This document shows positions 22,929-35,483 of a stretch of DNA of 64,000 bases, in pieces. Positions within the stretch are counted from its first letter, which is position 1. Each line of letters starts with the position of its first letter. Source of the stretch: Orientallactaga sibirica (taxonomy: Eukaryota; Chordata; Mammalia; Rodentia; Dipodidae); NCBI GenBank assembly GCA_036365145.1, contig JAEOAD010002232.1:4299501-4363500 (forward strand), written 5' to 3'. Made by a program: the position numbers and the translations under genes. The notes under the pieces were generated by a model. That model searched no databases. It saw nothing but the letters and a program-made list of their open reading frames with translations, and was not told where the DNA came from.

Positions 22929-23155
22929 ATAGTTTTTTTTTTTTTAATTTATTTGAGAGAGTAAGAGGGAAAGAGGCAGGCAGAGAGAGAGAGAGAGAGA
23001 GAGAATATGGGCGCACCAGGCTCCCAGCCACTGCAAATAAACTCCATGTGCACGTGCCTCCTTATGCATTTGGCTTACATGGGTCCTGGGGAATCTAACT
23101 GAGTTCCTTTGGCTTTGCAGGCAAATACCTTAACCGGTAAGCAATCTCTCCAGCC
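22929..23155 (-). repeat. DIP-like SINE
   Basis: Antisense, with a (GA)n stretch at 22980-23005 and right end caatctctccagccc. Confidence 0.88.
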
Positions 23156-23290
23156 CTTTTCTTTCATAGTTCTAACAAACAGTGTTTTTAAAGATATGAA
23201 ATCTTTCTGCTCTGGCCTTCAGTTGACCTTTGCACTGTAGATTATTAATGTAATGATGACTTCTGTTTAAACATATTAAGAACTAAGTTA

Positions 23291-23487
23291 TTGGGCAGGG
23301 GAGATGGCTTAGTAGTTAAGGCACTTGCCTGCGAAGCTGAAGGACCCAGGTTGGATTCTCCAGTACCCACATACACCAGATGCACAAGGTGGCACATGCA
23401 TCTAGAGTTTGATACTCTTCTTGTCTGTCTGCCTCTCTCTCTCCTTGCATGCATGCTCAAAGAAATAAAAAAAAAATAAATAAAAAT
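23291..23487 (+). mobile_element. DIP-like SINE with 10-bp target duplication
   Basis: Starts ttgggcaggggagatggctt and ends in an A/AATAAA-rich tail. Flanked by aactaagtta at 23281-23290 and 23488-23497. Confidence 0.92.
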
Positions 23488-23581
23488 AACTAAGTTACCA
23501 ATACATGGGCTAGAATAATGTGTATGGAAAGTGTAACACAATCTTATCAAAGTTCCTTCCAGGTTATCTAGCATTGAGTGT

Positions 23582-24728
23582 TTTTAAATTTATTTATTAG
23601 TCGGGGGAGGGGTGGCAGATAGAGAATGGGCACGCCAGGGCCTCCAGCAACTGCAGACAAAGTCCAGATGCGCCATGTTGTACAGCTGGCTTACGTGGCC
23701 ACAGGAGAATCAAACCTAGGTCCTTTGGTTTGTAAGTAAGCGCCTTAACCGCTAAGTTATCTCTCTAGTTCTTGTTTTGGTTATTTCAAATTTTGTTTAT
23801 TTTTATTTATTTGAGAGCAACAGACAAAGAGAAAGAGGCAGAGAGAGAGAGAGGGAGGGAAGGAGGGAAGTAGAGAGAGAGGGAGAGAATGGGCGCATCA
23901 GGGCCTCCAGCTACTGCAAACAAACTCCAGATGCATGTGCCACCTTGTGCATCTGGCTTACATGGGTCCTGGGGACAGGCAAGCACTTAACTGCTAAGCC
24001 ATCTCTCCAGCTCCTCTTTTGGTTTTTTGAGGTAGGGTCTTGCTCTAGCCTTTGCTGACCTGGAATTCATTCCTTAGTCTCAGGATGGCCTCAAACTTAT
24101 GGTGATCCTCGTACCTCTGCCTCCCAAGTGTACTACCATGCCGGGCTCTTTTTTTAAAAAAATTTTAAAAATTTTATTTATTTCCAAGGAGAGAGAGGGC
24201 ATGGCAGGGCCACTGACTCCATTCATGCTGTGTGCTTGTTCATATGTGTATAGGTGGGGCACATGTGTATGCTTGTGTATGTGTATATTTGGGGGGCTAG
24301 AGATCAATGCCACATGTCTTCTTCAGTTTGAGATGGGTTCCTCCCAGAACCTGGAGCTCAATGATTTGGCTAGACTAGATAACCAGCATAGTCTAGGGGT
24401 CCTCCTGTCTCTGCCTCCTTAGCACTGGAATTATAGGTATACGTTGTGCTGCCATGTTTGGCATTTATGTGGGGGCTGGGGATTTGAACTCAGGTCCTTG
24501 TGCTTATATGGCAAACAACTTTTCCAGTGGAGCCATCTCCCTAGTCTTCAATAAAAATATTTATTTATTTATTTTTTTGACATAGAGTCTCTCAGTAGCC
24601 CAGGCGGACCTGCAACTCGAGTTTCAGGCTGGCTTCGAATTCACAGTGATTCTCCTACCTCTGTCTCCTGAATGCTGGATTAAATAAAGGTGTGAACCAC
24701 TATTCTTTGCACCAATACAATTTTTCCT

Positions 24729-24766
<38 letters not shown>

Positions 24767-24898
24767 AGGTAGGGTCTCACTCTAGCTCAGGCTGACTTGG
24801 AATTCATTATGTAGTCTCAGGGTGGCCTCAAAGTCATGGCAATCCTCCTACCTTTGCCTCCTGAGTGCTGGGATTAAAGGCATGCGCCACCACGCCCA
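23582..24898 (-). repeat. SINE cluster
   Basis: Antisense DIP-like SINEs 23582-23772 and 23790-24015. Antisense B1 24018-24150, 24555-24735 (old) and 24737-24898. An old B3-type SINE is at 24180-24552 (ggagccatctccctagtc at its right end). Confidence 0.8.
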
Positions 24899-24924
24899 TC
24901 TTTTTTTTTTTTTTTTTTTTTTTT

Positions 24925-25610
24925 ACTGTGATAAAATACACATGAAATTTGCTATTTTGACCATTTTCCAGTTCAGTGGCACAGAATATATTCATCTTGT
25001 ACAGCCATCACCACCATTCCATCTCTGTACCCACAAATCTTATCTCTGCATCCCTTCTCCCCCTGCCCCTGTCAACCACGGTTCTACTCGTGCAACTTGA
25101 CTTATTTCACTTAGCATAATGCCCTCCATGCTTCTCCTTGGTATTATATATTAGAATTTTTCCTTTTTTTGTGTTCCTTTCCTTTTTTCTTTTCCTTTCC
25201 TTTCCTTTCCTTTCCCTTCCTTTCCTTTCCTTCCCTTTCCTTTCCTTTCCTTTCCCTTCCTTTCTTTTCTTTTCTTTTCTTTTCTTTTCTTTTCTTTTCT
25301 TTTCTTTTCTTTTCTTTTTTTCTTTTCTTTTCTTCTTTAATTTTTGTTTTGAGGTTGGGTCTCATTGAAGCCCAGGCTGACCTGGAATTCACGTCTTCTC
25401 AGGGTGGCCTTGAACTCTTGACAATCCTTCTACCTCTGTCTCCCAAGTGCTGGAATTAAAGACATGGGCCACCATGCCCGGTAAATTTTTTTCCTTTTTA
25501 GAGCTGAATAATACTTTGTTGTTATGTATATACCACCTTTTGTTTATCCATGGGTCTGTTGTGGACACTTGGTTGCTTCTACAGTTTAGAACTTTATTGT
25601 AAGCAAGCAT
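24925..25610 (-). mobile_element. Ancient L1 (L1M-like) 3' end, antisense
   Basis: Contains the old L1 3'-end text gataaaatacacatgaaatt, gccatcaccaccattcc, atttcacttagcataatgcc and ctgaataatac...atataccacc. It is interrupted by a (TTTCC)n/(TTTTC)n tract (25175-25325) and a B1 (25326-25482). Confidence 0.75.
25175..25325 (+). repeat. (TTTCC)n to (TTTTC)n microsatellite
   Basis: Pentanucleotide units change from ttcct to tttct along the tract. It lies next to an antisense B1. Confidence 0.95.
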
Positions 25611-25611
25611 C

Positions 25612-26478
25612 TTTAACCGCTGAGCCCTGGTGTGCCCATCCTGTCTGTCTGTCTCTCTTCTATCTCTGCTTGCAAATTCAAAAGAAGTGTTAATTGGCTA
25701 GGCGTGGTGGTGCATGCCTTTACTATGCCTTTAATCCCAACACTTTAGGAGGTAGGGGTTGGCAGATCTCTGTGAGTTGGGGGCCACCCTGAGACTTCCT
25801 ATTGAATTCCAGGTCAGCCTGGCCTAGAGTGAGAACCTACCTTGAAAAACAACAACAACAATAACAAAAGTGTCAATAGTTCTAAAATGGTGAAGGGACT
25901 AACAGGTTTTCTATTTCATTAAAAATATTTAACTTTGATACTGAGGAGGTGGTTCAGTAGATATAAGCTCTTGATTTGCCACTTTGATGACTTGAATTCA
26001 GATCCTCTAGGGCCCATGTAAAGCAGATGTAGTAGGTAGTGTCTGTAATATCATTCCTTCAAGAGATGGGAGGTGGGGACTAAAGAATCCTGGATGCTCA
26101 TAAGCCTGTGGGCTTTAAGTATACATCTGAACAAGAGACCTGTCTCAAACAAGGAAGACTAGGATCAATATCCAAAGTTGCCCTTTGACTTCCACACACA
26201 TGCCTTGGCACACACCCATGCTCATATGCACACACATAATCAAAGAAAAAAATATTGAACATCAAGACATAGTAAAATGTTAACTTTCTACTTAAATAAT
26301 TTACCACAGTCTTTTTTTTTTTTTTTTTTTTTTTGGTTTTGCGAGATAGGGTCTCATTCTGGTCCAGGCTGATCTGGAATTGACTATGTAGTCTCAGGGT
26401 GGCCTCGAACTCTCAGTGATCCTCCTACCTCTGCCTCCCGAGTGCTGGGATTAAAGGCATGCGCCACCACGCCCGGCT
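25612..26478. repeat. SINE cluster
   Basis: DIP-like fragment 25612-25688, sense B1 25696-25870, old sense B3-type SINE 25935-26255 (ending in a CA-rich tail) and antisense B1 26310-26478. Confidence 0.78.
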
Positions 26479-26489
26479 CCACAGTCATT

Positions 26490-26700
26490 TTTTTTAAATA
26501 AAAAAAAAATTTATTGGCAATTTATATACTTACAGACAATAAGCCTGATATTTCTCTCCCCTTCCCCATCTTCCCCTTCATAACTGTACTCTCCGTCATA
26601 TCCCCTCCCTCTCTCTGCTAGTCTGTCTTTCTTTCTTTCCTTCCTTCCTTCCTTCCTTCCTTCCTTCCTTCCTTCCTTCCTTCCTTCCTTCCTTCCTTCC

Positions 26701-26743
<43 letters not shown>

Positions 26744-27205
26744 TTATTTTGGTTTTTCGAGGCAGGGTTTCACTGCAACTCAGGCTGACCTGGAATTCAC
26801 TCTGTAGTCTCAGGGTGGTCTCAAACTCACAGTGATCCACCTACCTCTGCCTCCCAAGTGCTGGGATTAAAGGTGTGTGCTACCAAACCCGGCCTGTCTT
26901 TTATTTATTTTTATTTTTTATTTTATTTTATTTTTTGGTTTTGCAAGGTAGGGTTTCACTCTGGTCCAGGCTGACCTGGAATTAACTATGTAGTCTCAGG
27001 GCAGCCTCGAACTCCCGGCGATCCTCCTACCTCTGCCTCCCAAGTGCTGGGATTAAAGGCGTGCGCCACCACGCCCGGCTCTGTCTTTTATTTTTATGTC
27101 ATTGTTTTTTTCTTCTATTATGAGGGTCTTGTGAAGGTATTGCTAGGCACTGCGAGGTTATGGAGGCCAGTTTCTGTCTGGGCAGTTGCATTGTAAGAAG
27201 TACCA
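26490..27205 (-). mobile_element. L1 3' UTR fragment, antisense, heavily interrupted
   Basis: Starts with the same 3' end variant as 6936 and resumes at 27085 with tgagggtcttgtgaaggtat. In between are (TTCC)n and (ATTT)n (26627-26745) and two antisense B1 copies (26746-26895 and 26925-27080). Confidence 0.78.
26627..26745 (+). repeat. (TTCC)n followed by (ATTT)n
   Basis: Two adjacent tetranucleotide arrays between an L1 UTR and an antisense B1. Confidence 0.95.
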
Positions 27206-27525
27206 CAGTCATTTTTAAATAGGTGGCAAAATGCATCTGTTAGAACATAAGAAATTTTTTGTAAAAAAAATTTTTATACACAGAGGCTTTGTGAACTACT
27301 AGAACTAAACATGCATCTATGTCTGATTGTTTCCAGAATGTACTCACATTTTATTGAATTTATCCTTAGATCAGGAAAAATGACAGGTGAGAAATATATT
27401 CTCAATTTAATTTGGGATTCAAAAAAGACTTGCACATTTTATGTGAATTTGCTAAATAATTTGGATAGTAACCAAGAGGATTGAGACTATGATGTAGGAG
27501 GGTTCATTTAATTAAAAAAAATAAT

Positions 27526-27793
27526 AAATGAGCTTGGTATAGTAGAGGATTGCTGAGAATTTGAGGCCAGCCTGGGACTGCAGAGTGAGTACCAGGTCAG
27601 CCTCAGGTAGAGTGATAACTCTGCCTGGAAAAAACAAAACAAAAAGTGTTGATGGCATGAGTGAAGGGGAAGACCCAACAGCTACCTAGAATATCTTTGC
27701 AGTAGGGTTTTATCAGTTAGTACTAATTATAAATGAGTGAATATAATGATGTATTTGGGATTTACAAGATTATCCTAAAATTATTCCCCCCAT

Positions 27794-27844
<51 letters not shown>

Positions 27845-28180
27845 TTGTTCTTTAGTTTTTGTTTTTTCGAGGTAGGGTCTCACTCTATCCTAGGCTGGCT
27901 TGGAACTCATTATGTAGTCTCAGGGTGGCCTTGTACTCATGGTGATCCTCCTACCTCTGCCTGCCTCCCGAGTAATGGAATTAAATGCGCCACCATGCCT
28001 GGCTCCTAAAATTACTTCTTCTTCTTTTTTTTTTTTTTTCCTTTGTTTTTTCTAGGCTGACCTGGAACTCACTATGTAGTCTCAGGGTGGCCTTGAACTC
28101 TGGGCAATCCTCCTACCTCTGCCTCCTGAGTGCTTGAATTAAAGGCGTGCATCACCACGCCAGGCCTAAAATTACTTCTT
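27526..28180. repeat. B1 copies
   Basis: Sense partial B1 27530-27640. Antisense B1 27847-28004. Antisense B1 28021-28164 with duplication cctaaaattacttctt (28005-28020 and 28165-28180). Confidence 0.86.
27788..27846 (+). repeat. (ATTT)n microsatellite
   Basis: About 14 units, adjoining an antisense B1. Confidence 0.95.
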
Positions 28181-28789
28181 GAGCATGTGATACTGTTGCA
28201 CTTATTGTTATATGCTATTACAAAATAATTGTATGGTGTAAAACAGACAGTTATGTTCATGGATTTTCTGCATCAGGATAGGCTGAATGTGGACAGCTTT
28301 TCTATTTCAAGATGGCTGAAAGTTTTAGATGAGAAGGTTTAACCAGTGGGAGTGTTATAATGCAATGATTAGATATTCCAATAACAGGAGAAGGGGAGCA
28401 TCTTTACTGATTTCCCTGAAAGGACTCTTACCTGATGTCATGTTCATGGTGGCTGGAATTTCTACATGTAGCTTCTCATGTGGTTGAGTTTGGGTTTCTT
28501 CACAACATGATACTCAGTGCAAAAGTATCTTCCCCCAAAGTGAGGGAAGGCATTCATGGTTCTTTTGTAAACTGGTTTTAAAAATTATGTAGCATTATGC
28601 TACAATTTGCAAAATAAATACAATTTGCATGTTCTTTTGAATTCAAAGGAAGAATGATTCAGCTACTATTCAATTAAAGAGAGTCAAGGTTATGGTATAA
28701 GAAGCTTGTGATGGGAGATAATATTGTGACCATATCTGGAAAACAAATCTGTGGTAAGATTGTGTTCTCATGGATGGTTGGTGATGTGA

Positions 28790-28900
28790 GGCAGTCCCAT
28801 GTATAACCCATGATGGCAGTGAATTGTGAATTTATCATCCTTCTGCTTCAGCCTCTTGAGTGCTGAGATTGCGGGAATACATCACTTTGGCCAGCTTCTG
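28790..28900 (-). repeat. Old B1 remnant
   Basis: tctgcttcagcctcttgagt followed by gctgagattgcggg, an antisense B1-like right arm. Confidence 0.55.
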
Positions 28901-29429
28901 ATGCACTTTTTTGACAAAAGGGAACAATTTTTTCCTTTCTCTTGCTGTTGTTTCCAAGCAACAGGTTCTGTGTAGAATTGGTTTTCTCATCCCAAATTTT
29001 TGACACTAATGGATAGAAAGTAAATTGTAAACCTTCATGCTTTTATTTTACATCCTAACATTGTTTCTGAAGCTGTATGTTAAAAATGATAGTTTAGCCA
29101 GTGGACTTACCTTATGGTAGGTTTAGTGTGTTTTCTCTGCTGTCCTATCATAAGATTGGTTTGTTTAAAACTCAGTAAGGATCAATATAAGTTAGATTTT
29201 TTTTGTACTTTTATTATTTTGTTGTTGCTGTTAAGTTCTTGGGAGTCTGGTAATTACATGTAATTATGAAACATTGATATTTTTCCAGAGAACCAGGGAG
29301 GGTATAGTTATTGAAGATTTAGTACCAAAGTTATGATAAGTAAAGCCAGAAGTAAGGCAGGAAAGCACACAGCACAATAAAGAGATACTTGTTGTGATCT
29401 AAACTATTTACATTAAGGTATAACTTTTG

Positions 29430-29745
29430 TCATGGTTTGAATGCAGAATGTCCCCCATAGCCTCATGAGTTTATGATCAATCCTCATACTTAATCTCCAC
29501 CCTTGTTGGAGAGGGTGTTCCTTGGGGTGTTACTGCCTTGCCCCACTTGCTAGAATTAGATAGCTCAATCTTTCTACTTCTTCCTTGCTGCTGATAATGT
29601 GAGTCAGCTTTCTGTTTCTTCCATACTTTCTCTGCCATGGTGAGCGTTCCCTTGAAACTGTATGCTGAAACAAATCCTTTCTTTTCACCAGCTGCTTCTG
29701 GTAAGGTGTTCTGTCTTAACAATGAAAATTGCTACAACTCTTAAG
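29430..29745 (+). mobile_element. Solo MaLR LTR, sense
   Basis: Begins catggtttgaatgcagaatg tcccc (MaLR 5' end style) and contains gaaacaaatcctttctt near the end. It is the only LTR here clearly in the sense orientation. Confidence 0.72.
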
Positions 29746-29754
29746 AAATTGCAC

Positions 29755-30545
29755 ATATTATAGAGTTAGAGTGAGTGCCAGGTCAGCCTGGCTAGAGTGA
29801 AGCCCTACCTCGAAGAAACAAAAAATTGCCATTATATATGTATGTGTGTATATATATATATACATATATACATACATACAAAATACATCATTCATACATA
29901 CATACATACATACATACATACATACATTCGGAGACTATGAAAGCATTCCAGTTCAAATGTAAAATTATATGGTTTCTGTGGGAGCATTCTTGGGTAGGTA
30001 ACTGCAGTCATCCAGATTTGGCCACAAAAACTGGCAAATATTGATGAATTTACTGAGTAAGTAGATACTCCTGTTTTGAAAACATTAGATCTGTTTAGAG
30101 ACATTTATGTTAAAACAGTTCATCAGAATGCAGTAGGTGGCACATGCCTTTAATCCCAGCAGGGGTACGAGGATCCTGTGAGTTAAGGCAGGCTTGGGAA
30201 TACAGAGTGAGTTTACAGGTCAGCCTTGGCTGAAGTGAGACCATGCCTTGAAAACAAAAACAAAACAAAACAAACAAACAATGAAGCAAGAAACAGATGA
30301 TTACATTTATCCGCTTTCTCTCCCCTTTTTATTTGTGTCACATCTTTACACCTACTTGTGTTGTAAATCCTGCCTTTCATTGCCATTACCTTAAACAGTT
30401 AGATTTAAACATTTTCGACAACAGATTTATCTATTTATTTATTTTTTTCTTGTTTTGATTTTTTTTTTTTTTTTTTTTTTTGGTTTTTTTTTGAGGTAGG
30501 GTCTCACTCTGGTCCAGGCTGACCTGGAATTAACTATGTAGTCTC

Positions 30546-30582
<37 letters not shown>

Positions 30583-30720
30583 AGTCAGGTTCTCACTCTA
30601 GTTTTTGCTGTCCTGGAAACCCACTCACTCTAGTCCAGGCTGGCCTTGAAGTCAAGGCAGTCTTCCTGCTGCAGCCCCATGAGTCTGGGATTGCTGGCTT
30701 GAGCCACCATCCCAGCTCAA
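29755..30720. repeat. B1 cluster
   Basis: Sense B1 tail 29755-29825. Sense B1 30128-30290. Truncated antisense B1 30450-30549 abutting a diverged antisense B1 30550-30717. Confidence 0.75.
29836..29932 (+). repeat. TA/CATA microsatellite
   Basis: (TA)n-like run, then (CATA)n at 29893-29928, in the tail of a sense B1. Confidence 0.93.
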
Positions 30721-30733
30721 CAAGTTACCTTTT

Positions 30734-30944
30734 TAAAAAAACTTTAAAAAATTTTTTATTTATTTATTAGAGACAAGAGAGGGAGGAAGGGCGAATAGGC
30801 ACGCCAGGGTCTCTAGCCATTGCAAACAAACTCCAGATGCATGTGCCACCTTGTGCATCTGGCTTACATGGGACCTGGAGAATCAAACCTGGGTCCTTAG
30901 GCTTTGCATACAAGTGCCTTAACTGTTAAGCCATCTCTCCAGCC
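30734..30944 (-). mobile_element. DIP-like SINE with 16-bp target duplication
   Basis: Flanked by caacaagttacctttt at 30718-30733 and 30945-30960. The right end is gccatctctccagcc. Confidence 0.93.
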
Positions 30945-31165
30945 CAACAAGTTACCTTTTAAAGGAAATTGGAGAAGAAAAAAATTAGTAAGTTGTTTTA
31001 CTCTTATCTACTTACTACTTACGGTGTTCTTCATTCCCAAAGATCAAGTTTAGAAATTATTCCTTGTTTTAACCCATTTGCATTTACATTTCTCATAATG
31101 CTGTTTACTGTCATTAATTCTCTTAGCTTTTATTTATCTGAAAAGTTATTTTACTTTGTCTAAAA

Positions 31166-33080
31166 GACATATATTTATGACAGTCACTCCAGTGTCCCAA
31201 ATTCCCCATGTAACTGAGGATGACCTTGAACTTCTGATCTGCTTTCCTCCACATCAGGGTCTACCTGATTGCTAGGTAAGCACTCTGAACAGAGTGACAT
31301 CCAACACCAACGAACTGAATTTTCAGTAGACCATTTTTTCCTTTTCCTACTTTATTGATTTGTTGCTTGGTTGATCAAGATGTTCTCATGTAGCCCAGCT
31401 ATCCTGAACAATGATCTTATACTTTTGTTCTTCCAGTTTATACTTCCTGAGTGTGGGGATTACTGGTGTGTGCTACCATGCCCAGTTTATGTGATGCTAG
31501 GGGTTGAAATCAAGGCTTTGTACATACTTTAAAAAATTTTTTTATTATTGACAACTTAATTATAGAAAATTAACATTATTAATTCCCTCCCACACACACA
31601 TTTTCTCTTCAAAGCTGCACTCTCCATCATGTGCCCCTCCATCACTCTCTCTTGTGTTTTGATGTCATCATCTTTTCCTCCTATTAAACTGGTCTTGTTT
31701 AGGTAGTGCTTAGTGTTTAGGCACTATGAGGTCATTGATATGCAGGTTATTTTGTGTCTGGAAGAGTGTATTATAAGGAGCCCTACCTTTCCTTTGGCTC
31801 TTATGTTCTTTCCGTCACCTCTTCCACAATGGACTCTAAGCCTTGGAAGGTGTAATAGAGATGTTCTTAGTGCTGAGCACCCCTCTGTCACTTCTCCGCA
31901 CTGTGGTGCCTTTTGAGTCATCTCAGAGGTCACCACCAACTGAAAAGAGAAGCTTCTCTAATCAAAAGTGAGAGTAGCACTACTATATGGGTGTAAACAT
32001 TAAGAAAAGTGTTTACCAGGCAGTTTGATGAGCATAATATATGCATTATATGCATTTAGCCAGACACCAGTACAGTTACACCCCTAGGGCTCATGACTTC
32101 TCCTGTTATAAGTTTTCAGTATCAAGGCATGGATTCCTTCCCGTGGAGTGGGCTTCCAGCCAATTAGAAAGTGGTTGGTTTCCCTATAACAGATATGCTA
32201 CTGTTATACCAGTTTGCTCATTTGGCCTAGCTGGCCCAAATTAAGACTTGCAGTGTCCACTGTTGTTTATCTCCATGGATGACTTCTGTCTCCTATGTAG
32301 CTATATGAGTGTAGCTTTTTCCATCTCAGCTCTAGCAAGATTTCTCAGTTACCTTGCAGCCCAAGCAAGTGAAGTCTTCAGTAGTAGGGTCTTTTACCAT
32401 CTATTCCTGGTGGGAAATCAAGAGTCTTGGCAATGACCTATAATGTTTTGGGGGTATCAGGAACCTCCCTGGCCAACAACTCACTGGATGGTATCCCATC
32501 CCTGGCACTGAAAATTTTCTAGTAACAACCTATGGCTTCTGGATGTACCATTGTCCAAAAAAGTAGGTTTCCATATGACTTATTCATACCCTCTTAGATT
32601 TTGATTAGCCCTCCCCCCACCCTTCCTTTACTTTGTGCATATTGAGTAAGTATTCTACTCACTTTGCCATATCTCCTGTCTTGCTTTTACACTGTAAGGA
32701 TGCCTTCTGCTTACATGCCTTCTGATAAGTTAGCCTAGATTTGTAAAGATTCCTTTTTGTTTGTTTTTTGAGGTAGGGTCTCACTGTAGCCCAGGTTGAC
32801 TTGGAATTCACTATGTAGTCTTAGGCTGGCCTCAGATTCACAGTGATCCTTCTACCTCTTCCTCCTGAGTGCTGGGATTAAAGGCATGTGCCACCATGCC
32901 CAACATAGGGGAAAGGGAGCATGAGTATGAGTGCCAGGGCCTCCAGCTGCTGCAAATAATCTCTAGCTAGACGCATGCACCACTTTATGTATTTGGCTTT
33001 ATGTGGGTACTGGGGCATCAAACTTGGGTCATAGGTTTGGTAGGCAAGTGCCTTCACTGCTAAACCATCTCTCCAGCCCC
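31166..33080 (-). repeat. SINEs around the L1 at 31533
   Basis: Old B4-type copies at 31170-31295 and 31360-31530 plus 32631-32690. Antisense B1 32752-32905. Truncated antisense DIP-like SINE 32925-33080. Confidence 0.7.
31533..32630 (-). mobile_element. 5'-truncated L1 3' UTR inside an old B4-type SINE
   Basis: The same 3' UTR as 14714-16152, starting tttttttattattgacaac. It splits an old antisense B1/ID composite (about 31360-31530 and 32631-32690). Flanks gctttgtacata (31515-31526) and ctttgtgcata (32631-32641) look like a mutated target duplication. Confidence 0.82.
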
Positions 33081-33139
33081 TAGTGTTTCTTTTATTTGAT
33101 TGTTTTTCAAAATTTTATGATTGGTGGTTTTTGCTATTT

Positions 33140-33515
33140 TGTGATGTGAACATGTAGCAGGTAGCCTCAGGTTGCTGGGTTCAGCTTCCTAATCCCATAC
33201 AGTTATTGAAGTTTACAGATCCAGGGGAAGTTTCATAATGGTAGAAGAAGGTGGTCTGCTTTTACAGCTCCATGTTGCAAGAGAGAGAAGCCACAGCCAC
33301 CACTAGCAAGTAAGCACACTTAGGAATTCCAGGCAGAACTCAATTACTCTGCATATCTTTAGATTGGAATTCCATATCCACCCCCACACCTTACAGCTGG
33401 ACCCTAGGATCTATCCGTAGTGACATTTTCCCCAGTCAGGTGGCTGCAGATCTAAATTACAAACTTTAATAAAATCTTGAATATATTGGGGGCCATTCAT
33501 TCAAACTACTAAAGA
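33140..33515 (-). mobile_element. Solo MaLR LTR
   Basis: An older relative of the LTRs at 47124/48733. It shares acagatccaggggaagttt, gcatatcttta and tattgggggccattcattc. On the plus strand it ends with caaactac. Confidence 0.8.
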
Positions 33516-33754
33516 CTGTGTAGTTCTTTTTATGTTACTCTATTTGCAGTTTGGTGGGTTCCTCCTCTACCAAAATATGTAATCTTTAGTCATTTGTGCA
33601 ATTGTATTTTGTTTTTGTTATGTATGCCACATTTTACTTTCTCCTCCTCTTGGGACTCTATGCTTATGTTAGGTCAGATTTCTGGCTAGAGAGACCAGGT
33701 ACTAATGTCATTGATAATCATTGAATCCAGTGTATGTTCACATTTGGTTTTGGT

Positions 33755-33815
33755 GCTAGGATTTGAATCCAGGATTTTGTGTATGCTAGGCAAGCCCTCT
33801 GGCTTTATTACCAGT
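33755..33815 (-). repeat. ID-like SINE scrap
   Basis: gtgctaggatttgaatccag and tatgctaggcaagccctct resemble the antisense head of an ID/B4 element. Confidence 0.5.
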
Positions 33816-33824
33816 CCAGTATGT

Positions 33825-34200
33825 TCATTTGTATTCGCATTACATAGAGAGCTTCACCTTGCTGGGATGAGCATCCAAATCAGGTACAGATTATGGGAGA
33901 AAGGGGATTTATTTCAAGCTTGCAGATCCAGAGGATGTTTCATCTACAGCAGAAGAAGCTGGCTCCTATTCATAAATCCAAGCAGAGAAAGAAACCACCA
34001 CTAGCCAATGAACACCCAAAACAGCAAACACAACACGAAACCCACCAGAGTTCAGATTTCTACGCACACCTTTGGGCTGGATCACAGGATTCGACCTCAG
34101 TGACACCTCCTGCAGTCAGTTGGCTGGCAACCCAAGTTACAAATTTAATTTTAACACCTGATTCAAGGGGGGGAGGTGGTCATACATTCAAACTACCACA
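33825..34200 (-). mobile_element. Solo MaLR LTR, diverged
   Basis: Shares the layout gcagatccagaggatgtttc ... gtcatacattcaaactaccaca with the other MaLR LTRs. The long plus-strand frame across it (33893-34366) is LTR sequence, not a gene. Confidence 0.75.
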
Positions 34201-34425
34201 ATGGTTTATTATACTTGATAGTCAAGAGCTTTTTGGTGAACTTAGCCGTAAACAGAGGAGAGTGGAATCCATTCAAGTTGGAAAGGTTGAAAGAGGTAAT
34301 AAGAGCATAGGAAGTGAAGCGACTGCCATCTTCTGTCTTTATTTTATGCCCAAAGTTGTCATATAGTTTAAAATTGCATCATGTGGTCACCTTTACCTTA
34401 AATAGCATCCTTTTCTTTCTGTTTT

Positions 34426-34592
34426 TTAAAATTATTTAAGGTTTTTCTTCTTCTTTTTTTTTAATTGACAACTTCTTTAATTGTAGACAATATCCCATGG
34501 TACTTCCCTCCCTCCCCCCACTTTCCCCTTTGAAACTTCACTCTTCATCATGTCCCTGCCCCCTCTCAATCAGTCTCTCTTTTCAGTTTAAT
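34426..34592 (-). mobile_element. Very short L1 3' end with 21-bp target duplication
   Basis: 167 bp of the L1 3' end (attgacaacttctttaattg onward). It lies between two copies of a 21-bp duplication at 34405-34425 and 34593-34613 that begins gcatccttttctttctg. Confidence 0.92.
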
Positions 34593-34879
34593 GCATCCTT
34601 TTCTTTCTGTTTTGAAAGTATTCTGAGAAAATGTGTAGTAACTTTATTGGTGTGACTCCTGTAGAGCATAATGTTGCAATAAAATACTTATGCCTTTTCC
34701 TCAAGTAAGTTAGTACTTTTCTTAGTGTTGTTTTAACATTGTCAGCATAGAACTAAATATATATGTATATAAAACCATTTTTACCTCCTATTGGGTGAGA
34801 TTGTGATACTTTTAAGAAGAAGACTCTAGAATGGCCTTCTCTCCTTCCGTATCTGTTGGTAGATTTGGGTGTCTGTCTC

Positions 34880-35130
34880 TGTTTATTTATTTTGGCTTTT
34901 CAAGGTAGGGTCTCACTGTAGCTCAGGCTGACCTGGAACTCACTCTGTAGTCTCAGGGTGGCCTGAAACTCATGGTGATCCTCTTACCTCTGCCTCCCAG
35001 TGCTGGGATTAAAGGCCTGCACCACCATGCCTGGCCTCTGTATTTTTAAGATGAGGTTTCTCACTATGCAGCTCAAATTCCCTTTGAACTCAAGGCTGGC
35101 CTTGAACTTATGTAACCACAGGCATGATTT
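34880..35130 (-). repeat. B1 plus older B1 remnant
   Basis: Antisense B1 34880-35035, followed by an old antisense B1 remnant 35036-35130. Confidence 0.78.
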
Positions 35131-35257
35131 CTAGAACATCACGTAAATCATCAGTACTAATCTGTTGCAGTTCTTTGTAAACTCATGAATATATTTCAGT
35201 TTTTAAGAATACTATGAATGATGACTTCACTAGGTAATAGTTTTAAAACTAGATAAT

Positions 35258-35483
35258 TGGGCTGGAGAGATGGTTTAGCCATTAAAGGCGCTTGCTCATG
35301 AAGCCTAAGAACTCATGTTAAAATCTCCAGTTCCCATGTAGCCAGATGGACAGTTATTTGAGCGCACAATGTTGCACATGTGCCACAAGGGGGTGCATGT
35401 GTCTGGAGTTTGTTCACAGCAGCTGAAGGCCGCCCATTTTCTCTCTCTCTCTCTCTCTTTCAAAATTAAAATAAAAAAATTAC
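35258..35483 (+). mobile_element. DIP-like SINE (long variant), 13-bp target duplication
   Basis: Starts tgggctggagagatggttta and contains the extra block (gcgcacaatgttgcacatgt) and a (CT)n tract. Flanked by aaaactagataat at 35245-35257 and 35484-35496. It lies 500 bp upstream of exon 3. Confidence 0.92.

Noticed and set aside
33893..34366. A 157-codon plus-strand frame as a gene
   Set aside because: It starts inside a solo MaLR LTR, runs out into unique intron, and has no recognisable protein motif or splice context.
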